Assembly: GCA_949752735.1 (NCBI GenBank)
Contig: OX457036.1
Span: forward strand, 14,699,516 to 14,763,515
Length of the DNA: 64,000 nt
Reading direction: 5' to 3'
From: Lumbricus terrestris
Taxonomy: Eukaryota > Annelida > Clitellata > Crassiclitellata > Lumbricidae
In this document: piece after piece, positions 29,623 to 40,723 of the stretch
Position numbering within the stretch: the stretch's first letter is position 1
Layout of the letters: the number at the start of each line of letters is the position of its first letter
Position numbers and translations under genes: made by a program
The notes under the pieces: generated by a model
Databases searched by the model: none
Seen by the model: only the letters and a program-made list of their open reading frames with translations
What the model was told of the DNA's origin: nothing

Positions 29623-31415
29623 CAGTGTTTAATCTAGTCCCCCTCGTCTGGGGGGGAATTCAGGTTTCTGGGGGGGGAGACAATTGAGCGTCCGAAGGAC
29701 GCTCGTGAGGCGCGTAGCGCCGAGACTGGGATGGAAAAGGGTATGGGGAGGGGGATGTGCCCCCTCCCCATCAGAAACTTTTTGAATTTCGACATTGCAA
29801 TGGCAGCATTTTAAGGTGTCATCTTAACAAAATAGCTGCTCCTTTTCAGTGACCCATCAGAAACTTTTTTTAATTTCCACATTGCAATGGCAGCATTTTA
29901 AGGTGTCATCTGAACAAAATAGCTGCTCCTTTTCAGTGTCCCTTCAGAAACTTTTGAATTTCTACATTGCAATGGCAGCATTTTAAGGTGTCATCTTAAG
30001 AAAATAGCTGTAGGCCTACTTTTTCAGTGACCCATCAGAAACTTTTTTGAATTTCCACATTGCAATGACAGCATTTTAAGGTGTCATCTTAACAAATTAG
30101 CTGTACCTTTTCAGTGTCCCTTCAGAAATTTTTTGAATTTCCACATTGCAATGGCAGCATTTTAAGGTGTCATTTTAACAAAAATAGCTGTACTTTTTCA
30201 GTGACCCATCAGAAACTTTTTGAATTTCCACATTGCAATGGCAGCATTTTAAGGTGTCATCTTAACAAAATAGCTGTACTTTTTCAGTGACCCTTCAGAA
30301 ACTTTTTTGAATTTCCACATTGCAATGGCAGCATTTTAAGGTGACGTCTTTAAAAAGCTGTACTTTATCAGTGCTTATAAGAGTGGCCAAAGACTTGAAT
30401 AAATATACGCAATACTTTAATAAATATTTTGTGGGAGTTTCCACACTGTAGGCCTACTCTTTCAGGATGCCATTTTGGAAAAAATAACTCCATTATTTCA
30501 GTACTGATAAAAAGTCTTTAAGGATTTCAATATATATATATATATGTTATATAATTATAATTAGGCCCTACAATAAAATATCTGTATGTATCGAGTTCAG
30601 CAGCTCAGTTCTGTTGTTGCTGGGTTATTTTAATGAATAACTGCAGACGTGATTATTTAAGTTGACTTTTAAGCACTAGCTATAATCAGCTTATCCCTGT
30701 TTCCCAATATGGTCCTGAATTTCTGACCAAGATACACTTTCCGAAATCATATGGCACACAAATCAACCAAGAACTAATAAACTATTGGTACCAAAATATG
30801 ATAGCCACAATACAGTAAGGATGTTGTTTTAATAGGTGTTCAAATAATAGGACCAAAACATTTTGAAATTTGACAGTTTAACATTTGAGGGATAGCAAAG
30901 GAGAGAAGCCATTCAGTTGTACAAAAATAGTATTTGTACAAAAATTAACAGTAAGTTATACTCATTTTAGCCGGATTGTGTCGTATATTAAAATAGTAAA
31001 AATTACTATAACCATATAATAGAATATAATATTACGGTATATTAATATAATAGTTCATGTAATGCAATGTTGTAAACAGCAACTAAAAACTATGATCATT
31101 TTGACGTATTTTTCTGGAGGGGATGTCATCTCTGTTTTTATGTAGAAAAAAATGGTGTTTATACAAATATATACAGTAAGTTATACTCATTGCAACATGA
31201 TATAGTATCATACATTATGGTAGTATTAAATAATGTCATTATAATCATATAATAGTAAATAATATCACGGTATATTATAACACTAGGCCTACATATGAAA
31301 CAATGATGAAAACAGTAACTAAAAAAATATCATTTTGTGAAATTTTTCTGGGGGGGAAATGTCAATCCTGTGGGGGGGAACTTTCCCCCCCCAGAGACGT
31401 CTAGATTAAACACTG
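29623..31415. mobile_element. Non-autonomous hAT-like element (1.79 kb) with satellite
   Basis: Inverted termini CAGTGTTTAATCTAG, both followed inward by C/G-rich runs. The flanking duplication is CGAATGGT (9 bp if the preceding G is counted), at 29615-29622 and 31417-31424. The interior holds seven 87-bp tandem units and AT-rich sequence with no transposase frame. A related element is at 55808-56162 and a terminus fragment near 36604. Confidence 0.88.
29766..30385. repeat. Seven tandem units of about 87 bp
   Basis: Each unit starts CCC(A/T)TCAGAAACTTTTTGAA and includes ATTGCAATGGCAGCATTTTA and TTTTTCAGTG. The CCCATC and CCCTTC starts alternate over most of the array, suggesting amplification of a dimer. 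Confidence 0.93.
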
Positions 31416-31643
31416 GCGAATGGTTCGATGGGAGTTGAAGGCAAGGGGCAGAAAAGTCTGACCTCGACGACCTATAAACTTAAGTACCTGGTACTAGACC
31501 TGTTTGATGGGCATGCGTTAATTCTTCGTGGTTGTCAGTTATTCTCGAGAGAACGAGAAACCATAATATTGAGTTATCCGCGATGCGCGCAGGCCACTAT
31601 ACGCCGACATTGAACGTGTGATTCATATAATAGGCCTATTAAT

Positions 31644-32603
31644 CAGGGATGGGCAAATTACAGGGCAGCATGTAATTGAATTACAAATTACCAATTACTG
31701 GAGAAAATGTAATTGAATTACAAATTACAAATTACTTTTGACTCAGAGCCTCAAATTACAAATTACGTAATTTCAATTACATCAATTACAAATTACTTTG
31801 GGGCTTAAATCATTGGAATAAAAACCTCAGGCAGGAAGTGCATGCCTTTAACCTTATTTCTATTTCTATTAATGTGTATCATTATTTATTGTGTAGCTTT
31901 CTTTTAGAAGTAGCAGCCGTTCAAACAAGTTAGGCCTATCTGATCGTTTGCTATGCCTTGCAATCATGCCTGTAGAACTAAAGAGCCTAGGCTATAGGCC
32001 TATCTACTGGTGCAGACAAAGGCAGGGCATCTTTAAATTGTATTTAAAGAATTTGTTAATAGTTGCAGAGCTATGAGGCATTATTATAGTTCCCTTTTCT
32101 GTCATATTCCATAATCCATATGCTGCAAGATTTCTAAATCGTTTTTCGTTCTGCTATTATAATAGTCGACTTAATTTATGGTCACTAACACGCTGCACAT
32201 TAAAACCATTAAATTCTTCATCTTTCTCTTCTTCTTTATGACCACTAGACGCTCAGTATTTTGTTCGCTACCGGTGGTATATTCAGATGTTGTTAGGCCT
32301 ACTAGCAACTCATGTATTATTTTAGTTTGGTCTGCAAACTGTGCAGGTATCCACATAACTTAAAACACGGATGATTCACTGTTGCAAGAATCGCATGATT
32401 CATCGAAGAATTTTAATATAGACCATTCAAAGTAATTTGATTTTGCAGAATGTAATTGAAATTACAAATTACAGGAAGAAATGTAATTGAATTACAAATT
32501 ACAAATTACTTTGAAGCAAAGCATCAAATTACAAATTACCAATTACAATTGTAATTTAAATTACGTAATTTCAATTACTCAATTAAATTACTGCCCATCC
32601 CTG
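31644..32603. mobile_element. Non-autonomous hAT-like element (960 bp)
   Basis: Termini CAGGGATGGGCA and TGCCCATCCCTG with exact duplications CTATTAAT (31636-31643 and 32604-32611). Both ends carry several subterminal GTAATTGAATTACAAATTAC units in inverted arrangement, possible transposase-binding repeats. No transposase frame. Confidence 0.9.
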
Positions 32604-32611
32604 CTATTAAT

Positions 32612-34927
32612 GGGCTTTACATTTAATAAGCTGTGTGTTATTACTTTTATACGTCATTGTAATTAGTAACACTTGACGTTACAGACTTACAGTGTTCTAT
32701 AGTTCTCTGCAATATATCAAACGATGGCGGGAAAAATTTAAAATTAACATCCACAAGATAGGCCTAGGTCCGCTGAGACGGACGGGCAGAGTGTAAGCCT
32801 ACGGTTGATAAACAGTTTGGAAGAGGTAGGCCTAAGTTCCTATGGTTGAGAAAGACAACACGAGCGACTAAACGAAACTGCATGACCGGTGTTAATTAAG
32901 GGTCAGAGTTTCAAATCTAAGCTTATAGGGTCAACAAATGAAAGACTTGTTCAATAAGAACGGTGAGGCGTGACTGGAAAGAAACGATCTATGCCTAGCT
33001 GTTCGAATCCGATGAATAAAGGTTGATTTTGAGCATTTTGTAGCCTAAGCGTGATAAGACGCTTAGCCTGCGCTTTGTTGCAACAGTGCATTCAGAACAC
33101 AAAGTCTTCTTAATGCCTAGGCCTACGTAGCTACTGTTCTGAGCTTACGCATGCCCAAGATTGCAACGACACCCTTTCTACAAAGTAGGCCTAACGTAGT
33201 TTAAGCAGATACGGCAAAACAAAGTGTCTTAGGTTAGATGATGTCGTCATTGTCGTGTGATAATACAGGCCCTATATAGGCCTAAGCTTTCTGGGGCGTT
33301 TTAATTGTGGGGTCAATGTTCGTTTATTTAATCATAATAAGCTGACAGGCGCAACTTAACCTATAAAAGAAAATTGAAAAATTATTCTTGAGGCAAATAA
33401 TAATTAAGTATACTTCAACAGTGTTTATTGGCATTCTTAGCCTATAGGCCTAAGCCCTATATACAGCATAGGGATATAAATTAGCCTACGCTTGTCTTTT
33501 ACTGTTATAGGCTTAGGGCAAAGCTATAAGCCCTCGCACGGAGGTTAGGCTAGGCCTATGACCGTTTAATGGGCCTATTGCGGAATGGGCGAAGCAAATA
33601 TCGGAGGGCGTGATTCTTATTTCCGACGATTGCTTGGAGGAGCCGATCGTCCAAATTCATGGCTGCGTCAGTGGTAGCGGGCAGAAATCGACCTCGGATC
33701 ATTCTCTTGAATCGATCATAATCTGAGCTGTCCTTTTTGCTGGTGTAACCCCTCCCACCACCACCACCACATAAGAACTCGGTGATTTTTGGTGACTTAT
33801 AGGCTATAGATGGGCAGCTGCATGCATGTAGCCTTATGATGGCCAGTATAGGCGATATTGAGACGTGTAAACAAAAGTTGTGAGCAATTTTAATGGCGCT
33901 ATAGAACTTCTCAGACTTGTAGCCTGCTATTGCTAAATCTCGAAGATAGCCTACTCATGCTTGAGACTTAATTCGTAATGAGATTATAATTATTCCTTTA
34001 AATTTGAAAATAATAGGCCTACTATGCAATGTCTTCATCACCATGGCAACTGCTCATAACAATGCATAGTACGTAATCCAATAAGGAGCATTGTTATCTT
34101 GGTTATACTGGGCTAATGTTTTAAAAGCCTGATGTTATCTCCAGTAGGTCACTGCATGGTGACAGTAGCCTAGCATGTCTAAACAAAGAGTTATAACAAT
34201 CGAATGTTGAAGAAGGCGTTCATATATATATATATTATATATATACTTATATATACATATATATTATATATAGGCACTGGACGCTCACGTCCAGAGCCGC
34301 GCCGCTGAGTGACACACCGTGTCACTAAGTGGCACACCGTGTCACTCGGGAAACTTTGATTTATGTCGTTTTCAAAATGCAAGAATATCTCAGGTAAAAT
34401 AGATCCCCCTCTCATCAACAGTTGGAATTGGCGTGGAATCGAGCATGCAACTTCTTACAAGGTTTGCTCTCTTAACCTTCAACCCGAGGTGTTAAAAGTG
34501 CAGCATTATCGTTTAACCTTCCGAGGTTAAAATGCTGAGGCTGTTCTTCCACGTTTACCTTCTCCTCCTAAGTTGGTAAAGAAAACTGTTGGTCAGTGTG
34601 CTATCTCCAGAACTAAATTGCTACGATAAAAATACCTTCTAGCGTTGGTCGATTTCGCCCACATATAGGCTATCTGCCTTAATAGTTCTTTGTATATATT
34701 CTGCTAAAATTTGAATCTTAAAATCTGTCTTGCAGACTTCGAGATAATTAAAATATTAAATAATAAAAAAGTCACGATCGAACGTTTGGCTGGAACTGGA
34801 CGGTTTGTGGGCGGCTACTTCCACGACAAAATCGTCAGCTACGGTATATATTTAATATAGCATACAAGCTTATGTCTTGCATTGCATTTACTTCAAAGGT
34901 TTCTGAGTGGATGGTGGTTAGATGTTG
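32612..34927. other. Intergenic, rich in TAGGCCTA
   Basis: No exon recognised. TAGGCCTA occurs near 33118, 33186, 33277, 33445 and 33551, with further near-matches. A TA-rich stretch is at 34219-34272, followed by a short repeat of GTGTCACT/CGGCACACC-like units (34305-34350). Confidence 0.45.
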
Positions 34928-35307
34928 CGGTCGAAAATGTCTGGAAAACAGAGGCCTACCCAATTTTCCATGCCAAAATAACTAATGACCTTTTATAGGC
35001 CCCTACCAAATTTTCCCTGTCAAATAACTGATGACCTTTTTTAGTCATTCGGTCGAAATGTCTGGAAAACATAGGCCTACCCAATTTTCTCTGCCAAAAT
35101 AACTAATGACCTTTTATACCCACTTTTTCCTGCCAAAATAACTGATGACCTTTTCTTAGTCATCAGTCATGAGGTCGACGTAATCTACGCATCTATACAA
35201 GCCAATGATTTATTGCTTGCTGAAACCAAAATGAGGGGCCACGCCCCATGCACTTTTGAAATGGGGGGGGCATGGCCGGATTGGCCTCCCTCTGGATTCG
35301 CCCCTGT
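34928..35307. mobile_element. hAT-like element, left end missing, with internal duplication
   Basis: The right end CTGGATTCGCCCCTG matches the termini at 27848 and 43518, and the GGGCCACGCCCCATG block is shared. An internal stretch (GTCGAAATGTCTGGAAAACA ... AACTAATGACCTTTTATA) is present twice, at about 34930-35045 and 35047-35165. No left terminus was found. Confidence 0.55.
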
Positions 35308-35309
35308 CT

Positions 35310-35530
35310 GCAACTAACTCTGGTTCGTTCACGAGACGAACCTGCTTTAAGATTAAGACGACCAGCGATTATCGCCTCTTAAATCTAAATCGCAATCTCC
35401 AAATTTCTAAAGCGCTACTCGAAAGCAAGCTCAGGGCACCAGCTTATTCACGAGCGCTGCGTTGAGTCAGAAGGTTTGTCCGTAATAAAGAGTAGTCCAT
35501 GGTGGTTTGGGTCGAGTTACAAATATAGGA
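35310..35530 (-). repeat. Repeat R, longest copy
   Basis: In reverse it contains, in order, CTCGACCC, ACCATGGACTACTC, CGGACAAACCTTCTGACTCA, CGCTCGTGAATAAG, TTTCGAGTAGCGCTTTAGAA, GATTGCGATTTAG and GGTCGTCTTAATCTTAAAGC. This links the two halves seen separately in other copies. No coding capacity or Pol III boxes were identified. Confidence 0.65.
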
Positions 35531-36325
35531 TCAGAGGGGCGGAACAGCTACTAAGGCGGGTGTCTTCTGGGTCTGGAATTGGATGGTGGAGGATCAGATG
35601 AGACTGTCAAGGTATAGGCTATAGGAGTTCCTGAAAGGAGTTTCTTAAGTTTCGAATGAAAAGCCCGAGGTGTGATGGATAGAGGAGTCTAAGGAAGGTG
35701 ATGGTGTGTGATATTATAGTAGCCTAATGATGGTACGTGGAGTAGGCTAACTGAAAAGAATCGATTGGGATTATAATCATTATATATTACTGATTAAATA
35801 TTTTCATCTGTAGCTAAAATACTATTCGCCGCTGAAGTTTACATGGAGAAAATGGCTTCGAGGCTATTATTTTTTTCGGATCAAAATATTGATAGCAAAC
35901 CACGAAGCGGGATGACGGATGAAAATCTTCAGACCAAAACAAAAAGCGGGATGATTTTTCTGATTTTTTAAGTGCAATAAATGCGATGATTGATGCAAAT
36001 CTAGTTTCCGGTGGGTATTCTCAAACCGGTTTCAAGTTACCGGGGGGTAATGTTTAGGAAGGGGTAATTTGAAACCTTTACACCGGCGCTATAACAAATA
36101 AAGTCCGCAATAGGCGGAGCTTCTGGTGCCACTGCCAGATCAAAATCCGGGAATTGTTTTTATATTGGCATCAGCGTTAAAGCCATAAAAATTAATTCGC
36201 TATAAGTGGTTTTCACGATCACGTAAGGTTTATTCATTCGACTGAATAATTTTTTTAAATATCTGGTTTAAATGGTTATTATGTTCAATTAAAATAGATT
36301 TTTGTCGAGCGATTTCGAAGTATGC
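35531..36325. other. No recognisable gene
   Basis: No exon or bounded repeat was identified. Confidence 0.45.
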
Positions 36326-36423
36326 TCAGCGCTTCGGTATGCAACTCCGATTCGGTGACCTCGCTGTAGTCGGGAGAGCTTCTGAGTTGAAATCTTGAAT
36401 GAGCGCTATAACAAGTGCACATA
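36326..36423 (+). mobile_element. SINE 3' fragment
   Basis: CTCAGCGCTTCGGTATGCAA ... GAGCGCTATAACAAGTGCAC aligns with the 3' half of the SINE at 15660. The tRNA-like head is missing. Confidence 0.7.
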
Positions 36424-37341
36424 CATACATTTCTATAATATCATCTCAGTGCACTGGATCATCTTCATTATAACTCCACCAGACCACCACTGCCCGTGCA
36501 AGAATTTTCGGCTAGCGGTGCGAATTCCAAGCCTGCGTGAGGGAGAAGGCTTTGTTATCACTGGGTTAAACTGTTCTTCTATCCTGTCTTCATGGCAGTC
36601 GTCTAGTGTTTAATCCAGACATATGATGGGGAGGGGAGCTCCCCAAGAAATGACATTCCATAGAAAAAATGATAATAGATTTTAGTTGTTGTTTACATTG
36701 TATTACATGAACTGTGATGATATATCGTGATATTATTTACTACTATGTGATTAATACTGATTATAGTGTCATTATTTACTATTAATAATGTGAATAAACA
36801 AGTTTTGATTTGATTTTGATTTGATTTATTATGATATATGAAAAGTACTATCATATTACAAGGAGTATAATTTACTGTTAACATTTGTAAAAATTTTAGT
36901 GCTGCAAAGTTCTGATTGATCAGCAATTCTGGGCCGTCTTTGGCAACAGGGATAAGCTGATTCCAGTGCTACAAAGTAAGTTTATATATTTATAGTCACT
37001 TCGTCAGTTATTCATTTAAACAGACAGTTCAGCAACAGCAGAACTGAATTGATGGACTTCATACATAAAGAAATTATTATTGTAATTATAATTATATTGA
37101 TTGAAATCTTAAGGCACTCTTTTTAGCAACACTGATATAATAGAGTAATTTTGAAAATTTCGAATGTGGAAGGGGTGCATCTGTCTCCTCGAACCTTTAT
37201 CCCTCTCAACGCTACGCACCTCGTTTGCAGAACTTGCTTATCTCCGCCACACAAACTTGGATTCCCCCTAGAGGAGGAGGAGGAGGATGATTAGATTTAA
37301 CGCTAGCAGGCGTCTGCTATTAACCCGAAATCCATAACAAT

Positions 37342-37375
<34 letters not shown>

Positions 37376-37514
37376 ATGAATAAATTGGGCAATGAAATTT
37401 TGACTAATTTTGATTAATCGTTATGCCAATGTTTTCGTGTTGCCATTGCAGATTAACATGTATCCATGGGTGATAAAACAGGCATCTATTCATGCAGGAA
37501 ACAATTGAATAAAC
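36424..37514. other. Intergenic with hAT terminus fragment
   Basis: TAGTGTTTAATCCAGAC at about 36604 and the G/C-rich stretch after it resemble the end of the element at 29623. A TA microsatellite is at 37339-37377. No exon seen. Confidence 0.45.
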
Positions 37515-38538
37515 CAGCGTTTCCCAAACTTTCTGGGCCACGGAACCCTTTGCGTCCTAATATTTTCTGGCGGAACCCCAATCTCAACTAAACGCATTGA
37601 ATCATGCAAACGCACGGGAAGCAAAGGCTACTAATAATTATAAGCATACATACCTAAGTAGGGCCTACACTAAATTATAAAAAGTTTAGTTTTCTTACAA
37701 TATCATGAAAAATTAAAGTGCACTGTTTTAAAAACCACGATTTGTGGATCTTATAAGCTGAGTGTATGCCCTACATGAGGTTAGAATGTGAAGGTTCATT
37801 GGAATTCTGCTTTATTCGTGATAGGTCAATTAAAAGTTCGTAGTCTCCGTTAGAGGAGTTGACTGCTTTTCACCTTCATTGAGTGGTTTCGTATCCTATT
37901 ATCGTAATACATGAAAAGGAAGCATTTAACCAAGTTCGCTTTCAGGTCATGAAAATGATTTGCAATTTCTGAGTTTCCTCGAGAACCATTAGAAATCGTG
38001 TGAGTTTGGAAACTGTTCCACGTTTCTAAATTAAATAAAAGAGGTTAGAACCTTAGCTAGCGTACTTACAAGTAACTCATTTTTGGCAAATTTTCACACA
38101 AACAAATTAAAATCACTATTTGCTATGGCTACAAGATCAGACTTGGCGATTCTTTTTAAACTTGCGTTTTACGGTGCTCAGGCTAGTTTCGTCGACATAA
38201 CGATAATAAAAATGACTGCGTCTCTGTTCAGAGTTTCAGACTTAGGCCTAAAGCTCTGACCTACGTTACGTTCAGCAGTGATGTCTAAGTTTATGCAAAC
38301 TATAGATACTAGTCTAATTATTGGATTGTCAATAATTACTGAAAAATCTGGTGAGGACAAAACACAAAAGACGATTGATGCTAGTTTCAAACTTCCAGTG
38401 CATTTTCAAAAACTGCTTGAAATGTTGTATTGCAGTAAAATTTCTTTAAAAAATTCATTTTTCTCAACTTCTCGTGGAACCCTTGTGCTCGCCCCGCGGA
38501 ACCCTTGGGTTCCGCGGAACCCAGTTTGGGAAACGCTG
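37515..38538. mobile_element. Non-autonomous hAT-like element (1.02 kb)
   Basis: Inverted termini CAGCGTTTCCCAAACT and AGTTTGGGAAACGCTG are perfect, with GGAACCC units next to both. Exact duplications GAATAAAC at 37507-37514 and 38539-38546. No transposase frame. Confidence 0.92.
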
Positions 38539-38929
38539 GAATAAACAGTTGGGATTTTCTGTTTTAGTGCTTGGCGGACTCAGCTCTGAAAATTGACGCT
38601 TTAGAATTACTTAGAACCTTATATTTTATTTATATTTATTTATTTCTTTATTTTTCCTGAACCAAACAAACAGTACAATTATGGCAGTGAACACAATGCT
38701 TTAACACATTGACTGCCTACATGCCATGTTATATGACTGGCTGAAGTACGAGTTAACTCTTACTTGGTGGTCAACGTGTTAACATAGTGGTTAAGCAGGG
38801 GAGACCCAGAAGGGATGGACTATCCCACTAATAAGGCCACCCATTAATCATGTAAAATTTGAAAAAATAATAGCACTTGACAGCGCATTCAATTGCAGGA
38901 ATACAAAGATCATTACGGAGAGAATTTAA
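38539..38929. other. No recognisable gene
   Basis: Contains TATTTATT runs near 38620-38655. No exon or bounded element. Confidence 0.45.
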
Positions 38930-40335
38930 AAAAAATTAATATGCAATCGACAAATAGAATGCAATGCAGCTAAATCAACAAGAAAAACAACTCTTAACTA
39001 AGGGCTTAGCTAAAGGCTTGGCGAAACTACTGAGCAGAAACCATAACTATTAAGCATCAGGAAGTGTTTTAAGTAAATATAGGCAAAGTTTACGCTTAAA
39101 TAATCTAGTGTTAGGTTAGGAAGAGAGTTCCAACATTGGGAGCCAGTACATTGTATAGAGCAGTGGTTCCCAACCTTTTTTGACTTAAGGGCCATTTTTT
39201 CTAATTTGGTGGACACGATGGCCACTTTTTCTTAGTTAAAGGACATTAGAGGGCCACAAGGTTAAAATCGTATTAACTAAAAACATATAAAATTGTTATA
39301 ATTGATTCAAAATATAATGTTTGATGTTATTTATCGACATTTACATAAAATAATTTGTAATAGAAAATAATAATGTTTTCGATCAAGTCCAAATTGTTAA
39401 TTTTTTCATATATATTATGTTTGATAATTCTTTGAGAGATGAGGGTCATTTTCTGAGGTTTCGTGCCATTTTCTGAGACCTGGCAGGCCACTTTTGGCCC
39501 GCGGGCCACGGGTTGGGAACCGCTGGTATAGAGAATCGACGAGTGTTAGTATGTGAGTAGGGAGGGTCATAAACAGTTAATTTTCTAGTTGGATAAGAGT
39601 GGCGATCAGAGGTAAGGTTAAAGAAGTAATTAAATACAAATGATTAAAGGCCATGGTGATAGCAGTACATAAACTCTCCTATTTGCAAATGCCTAATTTG
39701 ATCGATTTTTAATAATCCAAATTTCTGTAAGTGTAGAGTGGTGTGAGATCGGTGAGCTATATTAGCTATAAATCGGATTGCATATTTTTGAAGGGTGACT
39801 AGTCTCACAAGATTAGATTTATAAGTAGATGTCCATATTAAATTACAGTAGGTTAAATAGGGATAAATAAGAGAATAGTGTAGCATAGACCGGATAGAGA
39901 TAGGAATTAATTAGTTTAGATGAGCGAAATAGCACACCAATAGTCTCAGCAATTTTGCTAGAGATATTATTGATGTGCTCCTTCCAATTTAGATGCTGGT
40001 CAATGTATACACCCAAAAATTTTTTGAATGTTACTTGGGTGATAGGAGTCCCTTCAATAAGTAGAATAGGAAGTTCATTGGGATATTTTTTTCTTATGGG
40101 ATCTGAAGAGGATGTAATTAGTTTTATTCAAATTTAGAGTGCTCAAGTTTATTTGATAGAAACCAATCAGCCACTCGGTGAATCTCAGAATTACGGTAAC
40201 AGTTTTGAATAGGGTATCAATAGATTTTTAAAAACGAGATAAGTTAGAATCATCAGCAAATAGTACAAAATACATGGAATGATAGAAGGCACCACATTAG
40301 ATAATAAAACATAAATAATAATATAGAACATATTA
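38930..40335 (-). mobile_element. Decayed LINE (Jockey/CR1-type RT), interrupted by a hAT-like element
   Basis: In minus orientation three separate frames match the C-terminal part of a non-LTR reverse transcriptase. They are LFADDSN (catalytic FADD box, about 40245), LGVYIDQHLNWKEHI (about 40000), YPYLTYCNLIW plus FMYCYHHGL (39644-39886), and QCWNSLPNLTLDYLSVNF (39010-39225). Stops and frame changes separate them. The hAT-like element at 39161-39525 splits the last segment from the rest. The 5' portion, including the endonuclease, is absent. It ends just upstream of the exon at 40396. Confidence 0.8.
39161..39525. mobile_element. hAT-like MITE inserted in the LINE
   Basis: Termini CAGTGGTTCCCAACC and GGTTGGGAACCGCTG are inverted, with exact duplications GTATAGAG at 39153-39160 and 39526-39533. 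The interior is AT-rich with GGGCCA and GGCCCGCGGGCC near the ends. Confidence 0.93.
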
Positions 40336-40395
40336 GATTCTTATAAAATTGTTGCCGTTACATTATGCGACTGAATATTTTTTTATTTCTTTTAG

Positions 40396-40723
40396 CTCTA
40401 GAATGATACGACCAGGAGAATCTCCAGATGAAGGGGATGCAAAGACCACACAGACTGTGGCTTCAGCCAATGGTACAACAGCTTCAATGACCGAGTTGAC
40501 GGCTGACACAGCCACAAACGGTTCAGCAGAGATATCTGAAGGCCAGGAAGATGAGAATTGTGATTCAGGCACCCAACAGCCATCTGAAGCATTTCATGGA
40601 AGTCCTGTGGAGGAAGACAAAGCAGCTCTTGCTCCAACGCCAGTTACTGCTTTACCACAGCTCAACAGAATCCGATATGGAGGGAACAGCACCATTTCAT
40701 TGTCTTCAGCACAATTGTCGAAG
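40396..40723 (+). CDS. Exon 1 (or first identified exon), acidic N-terminal region
   Basis: Acceptor TTTCTTTTAG precedes 40396. The frame reads RMIRPGESPDEGDAKTT onward and is rich in Glu, Ser, Thr and Ala, probably disordered. The donor is AAG|GCAAGT, a GC-AG type site; continuing to a GT donor further on would break the frame of the next exon. ATG at 40403 could be the start, but entry from an upstream exon with two pending bases is equally possible. Confidence 0.65.
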
